Assembly (NCBI GenBank): GCA_018712805.1
Contig: DVGI01000008.1
Coordinates: forward strand, 1 to 42,490
Origin: Candidatus Fimenecus excrementavium
Lineage (GTDB): Bacteria > Bacillota > Clostridia > Oscillospirales > Acutalibacteraceae
Reading direction: 5' to 3'
Length of the DNA: 42,490 nt
Part shown: positions 8,328 to 17,912 of the stretch, in pieces
How the letters are laid out: every line of letters begins with the position of its first letter
Numbering within the stretch: the first letter of the stretch is position 1
The notes under the pieces: model-generated
Database searches by the model: none
What the model was told of the DNA's origin: nothing
Seen by the model: only the letters and a program-made list of their open reading frames with translations
Made by a program: the position numbers and the translations under genes

Positions 8328-9528
8328 CGACCCTTTGATTATTACCGTCGGTCAATTAAACCGCTATGTGAAATCGTTGTTAGATGCCGACGAAAATTTA
8401 TATAACCTGTATTTAGTCGGGGAAATATCCAATTTTACCGACCACTATAAATCCGGCCACTTCTATTTTTCTCTGAAAGATGAAGATGCGCAAATCAAAG
8501 CGGTAATGTTTCGAAACAACGCGTCAAGAGTGCGCTTTCGTGTGGAAAACGGCATGCGCGTTATTGTTCGCGGACGGGTTTCGATGTATGAAGCCGCCGG
8601 GCAATATCAAATTTTTGTTGACGATATGCAGCCGGACGGTGTCGGCGCTTTAAATTTGGCTTTTGAGCAGTTAAAAGAAAAACTGCAAAAAGAGGGTCTG
8701 TTTGACGCCGCGCACAAAAAACCGATTCCGAAAATGCCGAAGCGCGTCGGGGTGATAACTTCCGCGACCGGCGCCGCCGTGCAGGATATTCTCAATATTC
8801 TCGGCCGTCGTTTTCCGCTCGCCGAAGTGGTTTTAGCACCGGTGCTCGTGCAAGGCGAGGGCGCGCACGAACAGCTGATTGCCGCCATACAGGAATTTAA
8901 CCGTAACAAATGCGCGGACGTTCTGATTATCGGTCGCGGCGGCGGTTCAACGGAAGATTTGTGGGAGTTTAACAACGAAGATTTGGCGCGTGCTGTTTAT
9001 GCTTCAAAAATTCCTGTTATTTCCGCGGTCGGGCACGAAACCGATTTTACCATTTGTGATTTTGTCGCGGATTTGCGCGCCCCGACGCCGTCTGCGGCGG
9101 CGGAACTTGCCGTGCCGGAACAAAGCGAAGTCCAATCTTATTTAGATTCGCTTCAAAACCGGCTTTTGCGAGCCGTTTCTTTAAAACTTTCCGATGAACG
9201 CTATCGGTTGTCATCATTAACCGAAAAAGGCGTATTTTCGACGCCTGCGCTTTATTTTGACAACTTGCGGATGCGTTTGATGAGCACAACCAACCGTTTT
9301 TTCTCGGTTCAGCAAAAAACCATGCAGGAAGAGCGGCTTCGGCTTCGGGAAAACGCTTCAAAACTGCAATCTTTAAGTCCGCTTTCGGTGCTTGCGCGCG
9401 GGTACAGCGTCACGAGCACTGAGGGCGGAGCAATCGTAAAATCCAAAACGCAGCTTTCTATCGGTGCGGACGTTGAAATCCGCCTTGCGGACGGCAGCGC
9501 CCGCTGTCAGGTAAAGGAGATCCTATGA
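8317..9528 (+). CDS. xseA: Exodeoxyribonuclease VII large subunit
   Basis: 403 residues. The N-terminal OB-fold (LYLVGEISNFTDHYKSGHFY...SLKDEDAQIKAVMFR) is followed by the catalytic domain with RVGVITSATGAAVQDILNI, the glycine-rich IIGRGGGSTEDLW and SAVGHETDFTICDFVADLRA. A helical region and a C-terminal segment (SPLSVLARGYSV) come after. With XseB it forms exonuclease VII, a single-strand-specific nuclease used in mismatch repair and in removing DNA-protein crosslinks. It overlaps the preceding gene by 11 nt and xseB by 4 nt (ATGA). Confidence 0.96.
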   Translation: MNYNDPLIITVGQLNRYVKSLLDADENLYNLYLVGEISNFTDHYKSGHFYFSLKDEDAQIKAVMFRNNASRVRFRVENGMRVIVRGRVSMYEAAGQYQIFVDDMQPDGVGALNLAFEQLKEKLQKEGLFDAAHKKPIPKMPKRVGVITSATGAAVQDILNILGRRFPLAEVVLAPVLVQGEGAHEQLIAAIQEFNRNKCADVLIIGRGGGSTEDLWEFNNEDLARAVYASKIPVISAVGHETDFTICDFVADLRAPTPSAAAELAVPEQSEVQSYLDSLQNRLLRAVSLKLSDERYRLSSLTEKGVFSTPALYFDNLRMRLMSTTNRFFSVQQKTMQEERLRLRENASKLQSLSPLSVLARGYSVTSTEGGAIVKSKTQLSIGADVEIRLADGSARCQVKEIL

Positions 9529-9737
9529 AAAAACAAACTTATGAAGAATCCATGAAAGCGCTTGAAGACATTGTCGCAAAGCTTGAAAACGGCGATGTCC
9601 CGTTAGATGAATCTTTAAAACTGTTTGAAGAGGGGACTAAGCTCGCCGCATTTTGCAGCAAGGCGCTGGACACCGCCGAGCAAAAGATTTTGACGCTTTC
9701 GCAAGCCGAAGAAGAATCCTCGGAGGAAGAAGCATGA
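9525..9737 (+). CDS. xseB: Exodeoxyribonuclease VII small subunit
   Basis: 70 residues with the family signature YEESMKALEDIVAKLENGDV followed by PLDESLKLFEEGTKLA, which form a helical hairpin. The acidic C-terminal tail is EEESSEEEA. Several small subunits bind each XseA helix bundle. Both ends overlap neighbours by 4 nt, which points to coupled translation with xseA and ispA. Confidence 0.96.
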   Translation: MKKQTYEESMKALEDIVAKLENGDVPLDESLKLFEEGTKLAAFCSKALDTAEQKILTLSQAEEESSEEEA

Positions 9738-10612
9738 CTTACACCAAAGAGCAATATATAGATTTGATCAACCAAGCGCTTGAAACCTATCTCTATTCTG
9801 TAAACGACGGGCAGGATATTGTCGTAGATGCCATGCGGTATTCCGTTCGCAACGGCGGCAAATGCGTGCGGCCGATGCTTGTTTTGGAGTTTTGCCGGGT
9901 TTGCGGCGGCAATGTGGAAGACGCGCTCCCGTTTGCCTGCGCTTTGGAAATGATTCACACCTATTCGCTTATCCATGACGATTTGCCTTGCATGGACGAC
10001 GATGATATGCGCCGCGGAAAACCGTCTTGCCACAAGCAGTTCGGCGAAGCTTACGCACTTCTTGCCGGCGACGGACTTTTGACGCTCGCGTTTGAAACGC
10101 TGACCAAGGCAAAAAATATCGATGCTTCCGATATTGTCCGCGCGGTGCAAACGCTCTCGGAACGTTCCGGCGTCAGCGGCATGATCGGTGGGCAGGTCAT
10201 TGACTTGCTTTCGGAGGACGGCGAGCCGGATGACGCATTGCTTCGGCGAATTGACCGCTTAAAAACCGGCGCGCTGATTCAAGCCTCCGTGCGTCTCGGC
10301 TGTATTGCCGCCGGCGTTACAGACGAAAAGATTTTAAAAGCCGCCGATGTTTACGCACAAAACATCGGGCTTGCTTTCCAAATTGTGGACGATATTTTGG
10401 ACGTGACAAGCAGCACTGAAGCGCTCGGGAAGCCGGTCGGCAGTGATGAGAAAAATGATAAAGTTACGTTTGTAAAGCTTTTGGGACTGGAAAAATGCAA
10501 AGCACTCGCCGAAGAGCTTACCGGGAATGCTGTGCAGGCATTAGACGATTTGCCCGGCGACACAAAATTTTTGACCGACTTTGCAAAAGCGCTCGCCGTG
10601 CGCAAAAACTAA
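9734..10612 (+). CDS. ispA: Polyprenyl synthetase (farnesyl/geranyl diphosphate synthase type)
   Basis: 292 residues from ATG 9734, which overlaps the xseB stop. The first Asp-rich motif DDLPCMDDDD is at residues 82-91 and the second, DDILD, lies in FQIVDDILDVTSS; both bind Mg-diphosphate. GGKCVRPMLV near residue 41 is the allylic/IPP binding region. The position between xseB and dxs is the usual place for ispA in Firmicutes. The enzyme condenses IPP with DMAPP or GPP to make short-chain prenyl diphosphates. Chain length (C15 most likely) is inferred from context. Confidence 0.93.
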   Translation: MTYTKEQYIDLINQALETYLYSVNDGQDIVVDAMRYSVRNGGKCVRPMLVLEFCRVCGGNVEDALPFACALEMIHTYSLIHDDLPCMDDDDMRRGKPSCHKQFGEAYALLAGDGLLTLAFETLTKAKNIDASDIVRAVQTLSERSGVSGMIGGQVIDLLSEDGEPDDALLRRIDRLKTGALIQASVRLGCIAAGVTDEKILKAADVYAQNIGLAFQIVDDILDVTSSTEALGKPVGSDEKNDKVTFVKLLGLEKCKALAEELTGNAVQALDDLPGDTKFLTDFAKALAVRKN

Positions 10613-10635
10613 TCCCGCTTAAATGGGGTGATTTT

Positions 10636-12498
10636 ATGAAGTATCTTGATAAAATAGCTTCGCCCGCCGATGTAAAAAAGCTGAACGAAGACCAATTAGA
10701 TGACCTTGCAGGCGAAATTCGCAATGTTTTAATCGACACCGTTTCTAAAAACGGCGGGCATTTAGCGTCCAACCTTGGTGTTGTCGAACTTACAATTGCC
10801 TTACACCGTGTTTTCGATTCTCCGCGTGATAAAATTGTTTGGGACGTCGGACATCAGGTGTATACACACAAGATTTTAACCGGACGCTATAAAGATTTTC
10901 ACACGATTCGACAGGAGGGCGGTCTTTCCGGCTTTTCCTGTCCGCGAGAAAGTGAACACGACCTGTTTTACAGCGGGCACTCGAGTACGTCGATTTCTGC
11001 CGCGCTCGGGCTTGCAACTGCCAATTCCATTACGAACGATAAGCACACAACCGTGGCTGTTATCGGTGACGGCGCGCTGACGGGCGGACTTGCCTATGAA
11101 GCGCTCAACAACGCGGGGCGTTCCGGCAATCGGTTGATTGTAATTTTAAACGACAACGAAATGTCCATTTCTAAAAATGTAGGCTCTGTTGCGCGTTATC
11201 TTGCCGTGCTTCGCTCCAAGCCCGGTTATTTTCGCTTTAAAGCGAGAACCGAAAAGCTGATTAACCATATTCCGCTTGTCGGGGAATCGCTCGCGGCTTG
11301 GATTTTTAAAGTGAAAACGAAAGTGAAAAACTTTATTTATAAAAGCACCTTTTTCGAAGATTTGGGCTTTCGCTATATGGGTCCGATTGACGGGCACAAT
11401 ATTTCTCAACTTTCGGAAGCGTTGGAAACCGCTAAAATGGTTAACGCGCCCGTGCTTTTGCACATCAACACCATAAAAGGCAAAGGCTACAACTACGCCG
11501 AAAAAGCGCCGAGCGAATTTCACGGCATTTCCAAGTTTAACATTGATACCGGTGAGCCTTTGATGTCCGGTGCGAACTTTTCAAGCGAATTCGGCAATTT
11601 TCTTTGTGAGATTGCGGCAAAAGACAAGCGAATTTGCGCAATAACCGCCGCTATGTCGCTTGGCACCGGCCTTGAAGAATTTAAGAAAGAATTTCCTACC
11701 CGGTTTTTCGACGTCGGTATTGCGGAAGAACACGCAATTACATTTTCTTCCGGCCTTGCACGCGGCGGCATGGTGCCGGTTTTTGCGGTCTATTCTTCAT
11801 TCCTGCAAAGAGGATTTGACCAGTTGGTGCACGATGGTGCTTTGCAGGGACTTCATATGATTTTGGCGATTGACCGTGCCGGTTTTGTCGGCGAGGACGG
11901 CGTTTCGCATCAGGGTATTTTAGACACGGCATTTTTAAACGGCATTCCGCATATTACCGTTTATGCGCCTGCGACCTATAAGGGATTGAAACATGCGTTT
12001 GTTAAGGGCATATATCACCAAAACGGTTTAGTGGCTGTCCGCTACCCGCGCGGCGCGCAGCGGGAACTCCCGCCGGAAACCGAAGAAGAATTTAACGATT
12101 TTGAAGTCTACGGCGATAAAAATGCGGATACGATTTTCGTAACCTACGGTCGTATTTTTTCCGACACTGCGCGCGTTTGTGACACGCTTTGTCAAAACGG
12201 CAAAGCCTGCGCTGTTATTAAACTTAACCGCATTATCCCGATTCCCGAAGAAGCTGTGGACGCGGCGTTAAACGCCAAACAGATTTTCTTTTTTGAAGAG
12301 GGGATTCGCTCGGTCGGTATCGGGGAATCCTTTGCGGCAAAACTGTTGCAACAAGGTTACGGCGGCAAATATATTTTGACCGCTGTGCCGGACGAATTTG
12401 TAATTCATGCTTCCGTAAGCGCCCAGTTGAAACGCTATAAACTGGACTATGACGGCATGCTTGAAGTCATTACGGAGAATACAGATGGCGGAGAATAA
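10636..12498 (+). CDS. dxs: 1-deoxy-D-xylulose-5-phosphate synthase
   Basis: 620 residues, normal for DXS. The start at 10636 follows a GGGGTG ribosome binding site. Thiamine diphosphate enzyme features are visible: GGHLASNLGVVELTIALH, VGHQVYTHKILTGR, the ThDP/Mg motif GDGALTGG...LIVILNDNEMSISKNVG, and the C-terminal transketolase block with FFDVGIAEEHAITFSSGLA. It makes DXP from pyruvate and glyceraldehyde 3-phosphate, the first step of the MEP isoprenoid pathway, and so works directly with ispA upstream. The last 14 nt overlap tlyA. Confidence 0.97.
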   Translation: MKYLDKIASPADVKKLNEDQLDDLAGEIRNVLIDTVSKNGGHLASNLGVVELTIALHRVFDSPRDKIVWDVGHQVYTHKILTGRYKDFHTIRQEGGLSGFSCPRESEHDLFYSGHSSTSISAALGLATANSITNDKHTTVAVIGDGALTGGLAYEALNNAGRSGNRLIVILNDNEMSISKNVGSVARYLAVLRSKPGYFRFKARTEKLINHIPLVGESLAAWIFKVKTKVKNFIYKSTFFEDLGFRYMGPIDGHNISQLSEALETAKMVNAPVLLHINTIKGKGYNYAEKAPSEFHGISKFNIDTGEPLMSGANFSSEFGNFLCEIAAKDKRICAITAAMSLGTGLEEFKKEFPTRFFDVGIAEEHAITFSSGLARGGMVPVFAVYSSFLQRGFDQLVHDGALQGLHMILAIDRAGFVGEDGVSHQGILDTAFLNGIPHITVYAPATYKGLKHAFVKGIYHQNGLVAVRYPRGAQRELPPETEEEFNDFEVYGDKNADTIFVTYGRIFSDTARVCDTLCQNGKACAVIKLNRIIPIPEEAVDAALNAKQIFFFEEGIRSVGIGESFAAKLLQQGYGGKYILTAVPDEFVIHASVSAQLKRYKLDYDGMLEVITENTDGGE

Positions 12499-13291
12499 AA
12501 ACAGACTGGACGTAGCCCTAGTTGAGCGTGGCCTTATTGAAAGCCGTTCTAAAGCCGGTGCGCTTATCATGGCGGGGCAAGTCTATGTCAATGACCAAAA
12601 AACAATAAAAGCCGGAATGCTTGTACAACCGAAAGACCGCATAGAAGTGCGCGGCGAAAAAATGCCGTTTGTCAGCCGCGGCGGCTACAAGCTCGACAAA
12701 GCCGTAAAATCTTTCGGGTTCTCGCTGAAAGATTGCGTTTGCATGGATATCGGTGCTTCGACCGGCGGATTTACCGACTGTATGCTGCAAAACGGTGCGA
12801 AAAAGGTGTTCGCGGTTGACGTCGGATACGGACAGCTTGCCTGGAAATTACGAACGGACGAGCGAGTTGTCAATATGGAACGCACGAATTTTCGCTATTT
12901 AACCCCGGAAGATGTCGGCGAAGAACTGGATTTTGCGAGCGTTGACGTTTCCTTTATCTCGCTTAAAATCATTTTGCCGGTGTTATACACGTTGTTAAAA
13001 GACGGCGGCACCGCGGTTTGTCTTATCAAACCGCAGTTTGAAGCCGGGCGCGATAAAGTCGGGAAGAAGGGCGTTGTCCGCGAACCGTCAGTGCACGAAG
13101 AGGTCGTCGAAACCATTACCGATTTTGCATTTCAGACCGGTTTTTCTGTTCTGGCGCTTGATTTCTCGCCGATTAAAGGCCCTGAGGGCAATATAGAATA
13201 CTTAATGTATCTAAAGAAAGAAGCCAACAACACAAAGGTGCAAACGGATATAGCCGAACTTGTTCGGCAATCGCACAACACATTAAAGTAG
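12485..13291 (+). CDS. tlyA: TlyA family RNA methyltransferase (hemolysin-like)
   Basis: 268 residues from ATG 12485, overlapping dxs by 14 nt with GGAG just before. It has an N-terminal S4 RNA-binding domain (LDVALVERGLIESRSKAGALI...GQVYVN) and an FtsJ-like SAM methyltransferase domain (CMDIGASTGGFTDCMLQNGA, FAVDVGYGQLAWKLR, ASVDVSFISLKIILP). The family includes 2'-O-methyltransferases acting on rRNA; the target in this organism is not known. The order dxs-tlyA-nadK-argR-recN is the standard Firmicutes arrangement. Confidence 0.93.
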   Translation: MAENKNRLDVALVERGLIESRSKAGALIMAGQVYVNDQKTIKAGMLVQPKDRIEVRGEKMPFVSRGGYKLDKAVKSFGFSLKDCVCMDIGASTGGFTDCMLQNGAKKVFAVDVGYGQLAWKLRTDERVVNMERTNFRYLTPEDVGEELDFASVDVSFISLKIILPVLYTLLKDGGTAVCLIKPQFEAGRDKVGKKGVVREPSVHEEVVETITDFAFQTGFSVLALDFSPIKGPEGNIEYLMYLKKEANNTKVQTDIAELVRQSHNTLK

Positions 13292-13300
13292 GTGATCGTT

Positions 13301-14158
13301 TTGAAAATTGCATTGCTTCCGAATTTAACCAGAGCCTGTGCGCTGGAAGTGACGGAAAACGTATGTACTTATCTCGACAGCTTAAACGTCTCCTACTATT
13401 TTGACAGTGTGTTGGAAAATGAACTGCCGAAAAAATATGCTTTTTTGCCGACGGAAACGCTGTTGAGCTCTTGTGATGCAGTAATCGCCATCGGCGGCGA
13501 TGGCTCGCTGATTCACGCGGCTAAAAAAGCAGTTTTACATAATAAACCGGTCCTCGGCGTCAACGCCGGTAACCTTGCTTTTATGGCGGGTGTCGAAAAA
13601 AATGAACTGCATTTACTTAAAGAACTCATAGACGGCAAATATACCGTTGATAAACGCATGATGCTGGACGTCTACTGTCAGGCGCCGAACGACCACACAC
13701 CACAGTTTTTAGGCGTTTGTATTAACGACGTTGTCGTGGCGCGCGGCGAACAGATTAAGCTGATTGAATTAGACGTTTTCGCAGACGACAAAAAGGTCAA
13801 CCACTATTATTCCGATGGGATTATTCTTTCGACCCCCACCGGCTCGACCGCTTATTCGCTTTCTGCCGGCGGACCGGTTGTGGACCCGAAAATCGAAAGC
13901 ATTTTATTAACGCCGATTTGCACACATTCTTTGTTTGCGCGCTCGCTGATTTTTGAAAGCAACGCGGAAATCTGCGTGAAAATCCCCGAAAAAGAAAAAG
14001 ATGTTTACATTTCCTGCGACGGCGACCCCTCGTTTTCTTTAGCCCCCGGCAGTATTCTTACGGTGCGCAAGGCAAAACGATATGCAGACTTTATCCGTAT
14101 TAAGCAGGATTCCTTTATTGACGTATTAAACAGCAAACTGTCGCAAAGGAGGGCATAA
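13301..14158 (+). CDS. nadK: NAD kinase
   Basis: 285 residues from a TTG start at 13301, chosen because TAGGTGA lies six bases upstream; a GTG at 13292 has no ribosome binding site. The GGDGS motif is at residues 65-69, GVNAGNLAFMA follows, and GSTAYSLSAGGPVV is the second conserved NAD-binding stretch. It phosphorylates NAD to NADP using ATP or polyphosphate. The predicted RBS overlaps the tlyA stop region, which suggests coupled expression. Confidence 0.95.
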   Translation: MKIALLPNLTRACALEVTENVCTYLDSLNVSYYFDSVLENELPKKYAFLPTETLLSSCDAVIAIGGDGSLIHAAKKAVLHNKPVLGVNAGNLAFMAGVEKNELHLLKELIDGKYTVDKRMMLDVYCQAPNDHTPQFLGVCINDVVVARGEQIKLIELDVFADDKKVNHYYSDGIILSTPTGSTAYSLSAGGPVVDPKIESILLTPICTHSLFARSLIFESNAEICVKIPEKEKDVYISCDGDPSFSLAPGSILTVRKAKRYADFIRIKQDSFIDVLNSKLSQRRA

Positions 14159-14159
14159 A

Positions 14160-14621
14160 ATGAAAAAGAAGCGTCACGAACTGATTTTAAAGCTGATTGA
14201 AGAACATGAAATCACTACCCAGGAAGAATTGCTGCTCTTATTGCAAAAAAACGGCTTTCCGGTAACACAGGCGACCGTTTCACGCGATATTAAGGAATTA
14301 CAGCTTGTGAAGTCCCCCGGAAGAAACGGACAGACAAAATACATGGTCAGCCACCACGAAACCATGAAAAGCCAGGAAAAGAAGTTTTATGCGATTTTTT
14401 CCCAGTCGGTCATTTCAGTGGATTATGCAGGCAATATTTGTGCGGTAAAATGCTACGCCGGAACGGCGAACGCGGCGGGTGCGGCGATTGACGCGATGGA
14501 TTTATCCGACATTGTCGGCACGCTTGCCGGTGACGACACGCTGTTTGTGCTCTGCCGCACGGAAGAAAGTGCCAAAAACTTACGCAGTCAGCTTGAAACT
14601 ATGTTAAACGGTGAGGCCTAA
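14160..14621 (+). CDS. argR: Arginine repressor ArgR/AhrC
   Basis: 153 residues. The N-terminal winged helix-turn-helix (RHELILKLIEEHEITTQEEL...FPVTQATVSRDIKELQLVK) is followed by the C-terminal hexamerisation and arginine-binding domain with CYAGTANAAGAAIDAMDL and GTLAGDDTLFVLCR. It senses L-arginine and regulates arginine synthesis and catabolism genes. GGAGGG lies upstream. Its TAA shares one base with the recN ATG (TAATG). Confidence 0.96.
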   Translation: MKKKRHELILKLIEEHEITTQEELLLLLQKNGFPVTQATVSRDIKELQLVKSPGRNGQTKYMVSHHETMKSQEKKFYAIFSQSVISVDYAGNICAVKCYAGTANAAGAAIDAMDLSDIVGTLAGDDTLFVLCRTEESAKNLRSQLETMLNGEA

Positions 14622-16303
14622 TGCTGTACGAATTGCAAATTGAAAATATTGCAGTCATCAAAAAAGCGATTATCACGTTTTCCAAAGGATTTAACGTGAT
14701 GACCGGTGAAACCGGTGCGGGTAAATCGATTGTGATTGACTCGATAAACGCCGTGCTCGGCGAGCGCACCTCCCGCGAACTGATTCGCACGGGGAGCGAC
14801 GCCGCATTTGTCTCCGCGTTATTTTATGACCGTTCCGAACAACTTTCCGAGCTTTTGGACGAACTGGATATTCCGAGAGAAGACGACGGCGAAATCCTCA
14901 TTCAGCGCAAGTTGTTTGCGGACGGCCGAAATACCTGTAAAATCAACGGCACCACGGTGACTGTCTCCGGAATTCGGAAAGTTGCTAAACTGCTTGTCAG
15001 CATTCACGGTCAGCTCGATAACCAAACGCTCCTTTCGCCGGAATATCATTGTAAATATATTGACCGGCTTGCGGACGACGAAGATTTGCTTTTGGCGTTT
15101 CACCAATCGTTTGAGCGGTTGCAGGCAATAGACGCAAAATTGCGCTCGCTTAACGCAAACGAAAGCGATAAAATGCGCCGTCTCGATATTCTGCACTATC
15201 AAATTGATGAACTGGAAAAAGCGGAAATTCGTGTCGGCGAAATGGACGAGCTGAACGAACGTCTGACGGTGCTTCGCAACGCGGAACATATTATGGAACT
15301 CTTACAAACCGCTTACGCGTATCTTGCCGGCAACGACGAGACAAAAGGCGCCGCCGACATTGCTATGGATGCGGCAAAGTGTTTGCAGGAGGCCGCGCGT
15401 TTTTCCTCCGAATATGAAGAAATGGGCGCAGCCGTGGAAGAAGCCGCCTACACGTTATCCGGCTACTGTGATGACCTTCGTGACCGGCTTTATTCTGACG
15501 ATTTTAACCCAGCTATTGCCGACGAAATTGAAGAGCGGCTTGATTTGCTTTCTACATTACGCAAGAAATACGGCGATACAGAAGAAGAAATGCTCGAATT
15601 TCTCGAAACCGCACGCAAGGAATGCGATTCCATTGAAATGTCAGATGAAATCCGTGAAAAGCTGCAAAATGAACGTGATGAGGCTTATAATGAGGCTTTG
15701 TCTCTCGCAGAACAGCTAAGTAAAGTCCGTAAGGCCGCATCTGACCGTTTTTGCAAACAGGTCGGGGAAGAACTCAGCTTTTTGGATATGCCGTCTGTGC
15801 GCTTTTACGTGCAAAATACGCCTTGTGCGCTTTCTGAAAACGGTATAGACAATTTGGAATTCATTTTGTCCGCTAACGCGGGTGAAGAACCAAAGCCTCT
15901 TGCGAAAATTGCGTCCGGCGGCGAGCTTTCCAGAATTATGCTTGCTATAAAAAGCGTACTTGCGGAAAAAGATGAAATCAGTACGCTGATTTTTGACGAA
16001 ATTGATACCGGCGTCAGCGGCCGCGCGGCGCAAAAGATTGCCATAAAGCTTAAAAAACTTTCCGCTTCACATCAGGTGATTTGCGTAACGCATTTGGCAC
16101 AGATTGCCGCGTTCGGCGATGCACATCTTTTGATTGAAAAGTCCGAACACGACGGCCAGACCTTTACCGACGTCACACCGTTGGATTTCATCGGCCGAAA
16201 GCACGAATTGGCGCGGATTCTCGGCGGCTTGGTTGTAACGGAAACCCAGCTTAAAAACGCCGAAGAACTGCTTTTGGCGGCGCAAAATGAAAATATAGGT
16301 TGA
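14621..16303 (+). CDS. recN: DNA repair protein RecN
   Basis: 560 residues, the usual size. Walker A MTGETGAGKS is at residues 27-36 in the N-terminal head, a coiled-coil arm occupies the centre (about residues 150-370), and the C-terminal head carries the ABC signature KIASGGELSRIMLAIK and Walker B TLIFDEIDTGVSG. RecN is an SMC-like protein acting early in double-strand break repair. It is the last gene of the cluster; the -35 of the tyrS promoter lies over its stop codon. Confidence 0.97.
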   Translation: MLYELQIENIAVIKKAIITFSKGFNVMTGETGAGKSIVIDSINAVLGERTSRELIRTGSDAAFVSALFYDRSEQLSELLDELDIPREDDGEILIQRKLFADGRNTCKINGTTVTVSGIRKVAKLLVSIHGQLDNQTLLSPEYHCKYIDRLADDEDLLLAFHQSFERLQAIDAKLRSLNANESDKMRRLDILHYQIDELEKAEIRVGEMDELNERLTVLRNAEHIMELLQTAYAYLAGNDETKGAADIAMDAAKCLQEAARFSSEYEEMGAAVEEAAYTLSGYCDDLRDRLYSDDFNPAIADEIEERLDLLSTLRKKYGDTEEEMLEFLETARKECDSIEMSDEIREKLQNERDEAYNEALSLAEQLSKVRKAASDRFCKQVGEELSFLDMPSVRFYVQNTPCALSENGIDNLEFILSANAGEEPKPLAKIASGGELSRIMLAIKSVLAEKDEISTLIFDEIDTGVSGRAAQKIAIKLKKLSASHQVICVTHLAQIAAFGDAHLLIEKSEHDGQTFTDVTPLDFIGRKHELARILGGLVVTETQLKNAEELLLAAQNENIG

Positions 16304-16328
16304 CAAATCTAAAAAGAATTTGTATAAT
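16300..16328 (+). promoter_or_regulatory. SigA promoter of the T-box/tyrS unit
   Basis: A near-perfect vegetative promoter: -35 TTGACA (16300-16305) and -10 TATAAT (16323-16328), 17 bp apart. The recN stop codon TGA (16301-16303) lies inside the -35 hexamer. Confidence 0.88.
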
Positions 16329-16334
16329 CCACAA

Positions 16335-16595
16335 TAACGACGAAGAAAAGAAGAAGTAAAATTCGGATTCGGCAAAGAGAGCTTCCGGCCGGTGTAAGGA
16401 AGTGCGATACGGGTTTGAAATACATCTTGGAGTCGTAAGGCTGAAAGGAGACAAGTAGGCTTTACCGTGCGCGAGCGTTAATCGCAGAGTGATGTTGGTC
16501 ACTCGCAAAGGCTGTTTTTGTGAGAAAACAGCAAAATGAGGTGGTACCGCGTATTTTTACGCCCTCTGTTTTTTGACAGAGGGCTTTTTATTTTA
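16335..16595 (+). promoter_or_regulatory. T-box riboswitch leader (tyrosine specifier) of tyrS
   Basis: The region between promoter and tyrS has the T-box layout. Stem I contains the specifier-loop context GAAATACATCTTGGAG with UAC (Tyr) at 16421-16423. The conserved T-box bulge AGGTGGTACCGCG is at about 16539-16551. An intrinsic terminator follows at once. Uncharged tRNA-Tyr is expected to pair its anticodon with the specifier and its NCCA end with the UGGU bulge, stabilising the antiterminator and allowing tyrS expression. The regulatory model is established for this RNA family; the specifier assignment is my reading. Confidence 0.92.
16561..16588 (+). terminator. Intrinsic terminator of the tyrS T-box
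   Basis: GCCCTCTG and CAGAGGGC form an 8-bp stem (16561-16584) followed by TTTTTATTTT. The 5' arm lies just after the T-box bulge, so it can be taken up by the competing antiterminator. Confidence 0.9.
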
Positions 16596-16618
16596 TATTT
16601 TTTACGGAGGTAAAAGAA

Positions 16619-17845
16619 ATGGGAGTTTACGAAGAACTGCAAGTGCGCGGATTGATTGCGCAGGTTACGGACGAACCGGAAATTCGGGATTTAGTTAACA
16701 ACGGGAAAGCCGTGTTCTATATTGGTTTCGACCCCACAGCAGACAGCCTGCACGTCGGGCATTTCATGGCACTTTGCTTAATGAAGCGCTTGCAAATGGC
16801 GGGCAATAAGCCGATTGCGCTCATCGGCGGCGGCACCGGCATGATCGGCGACCCTTCAGGCCGCAGCGATATGCGTCAGATGCTCACGCCTGAGACCATT
16901 CAGCACAACTGCGATTGCTTTAAAAAGCAGATGAGCCGCTTTATTGATTTCTCCGACGGGAAAGCGCTGATGGTCAACAACGCCGACTGGCTGATGGACC
17001 TGAACTACATTCAACTGCTTCGCGAAGTCGGCGCATTTTTTTCCGTTAACCGTATGCTCACCGCGGAATGCTATAAACAGCGCATGGAAAAAGGTCTGAG
17101 CTTTTTAGAGTTCAACTATATGATTATGCAAAGCTACGACTTCTATGAGCTGTTCCAGAAATACGGCTGTAATATGCAGTTCGGCGGTGACGACCAGTGG
17201 AGCAATATGCTCGGCGGCACAGAGCTCATCCGCAGAAAGCTTGGCAAAGACGCCTACGCGATGACAATTACCTTGTTGCTCAATTCTGAAGGCAAGAAAA
17301 TGGGCAAAACCCAGTCCGGTGCGGTGTGGCTCGATGAAAATAAGACTTCTCCGTTTGAGTTTTATCAGTACTGGCGCAATGTGGACGACGCGGACGTCTT
17401 AAAGTGCATCCGCATGCTTACTTTCCTGCCGCTTGAGGAAATTGAAAAAATGGAATCTTGGGAAGGCAGCGAGCTCAACCGCGCGAAAGAAATTTTGGCG
17501 TATGAGCTCACCGCGCTTGTCCACGGCGAAGAAAAAGCCACTAAGGCCCAGGAAGCGGCACGCGCGCTGTTTTCGGGCGCTGCGGATACGGAAAATATGC
17601 CGACCGTTGCGCTCAACGCCGACGACTTTACCGACGGGCAGATTGCAGTTAATGAGATTATGCTCAAAGCCGGTCTTGTGAAGTCGAAAGGGGAGGCAAG
17701 ACGCTTAATTCAGCAAGGCGGCGTATCCATTGACGACCAGAAGGTGACCGACCCCGTGGCGGTCGTTTCACACGAGACTTTAGAAAAAGGGCATATCATC
17801 CTCAAAAAAGGCAAAAAAGTATTTTATAAAGTTACGCTCGCTTAA
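16619..17845 (+). CDS. tyrS: Tyrosyl-tRNA synthetase
   Basis: 408 residues. The class Ic synthetase signatures are visible: the HIGH-type motif HVGHF in [16 protein letters not shown], and the KMSKS-type motif KMGKT in [13 protein letters not shown]. Tyrosine-binding context lies in [16 protein letters not shown] and [14 protein letters not shown]-terminal S4-like RNA-binding domain ends with [19 protein letters not shown]. It charges tRNA-Tyr. GGAGG is placed nine bases upstream, just after the T-box terminator. Confidence 0.97.
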   Translation: MGVYEELQVRGLIAQVTDEPEIRDLVNNGKAVFYIGFDPTADSLHVGHFMALCLMKRLQMAGNKPIALIGGGTGMIGDPSGRSDMRQMLTPETIQHNCDCFKKQMSRFIDFSDGKALMVNNADWLMDLNYIQLLREVGAFFSVNRMLTAECYKQRMEKGLSFLEFNYMIMQSYDFYELFQKYGCNMQFGGDDQWSNMLGGTELIRRKLGKDAYAMTITLLLNSEGKKMGKTQSGAVWLDENKTSPFEFYQYWRNVDDADVLKCIRMLTFLPLEEIEKMESWEGSELNRAKEILAYELTALVHGEEKATKAQEAARALFSGAADTENMPTVALNADDFTDGQIAVNEIMLKAGLVKSKGEARRLIQQGGVSIDDQKVTDPVAVVSHETLEKGHIILKKGKKVFYKVTLA

Positions 17846-17859
17846 TTGAAAATAGCGTA

Positions 17860-17901
17860 AAAATAAAAACCCTGCGGTAACACACCACAGGGTTTTATTT
17901 T
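17860..17901. terminator. Bidirectional terminator between tyrS and the dap operon
   Basis: Arms AAATAAAAACCCTG and CAGGGTTTTATTTT flank an 11-14 base loop. A and T tracts on the two sides make it usable from both strands, ending tyrS (+) and the asd-dapA-dapB-ACT operon (-). Confidence 0.85.
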
Positions 17902-17912
17902 TAGAAATATTC

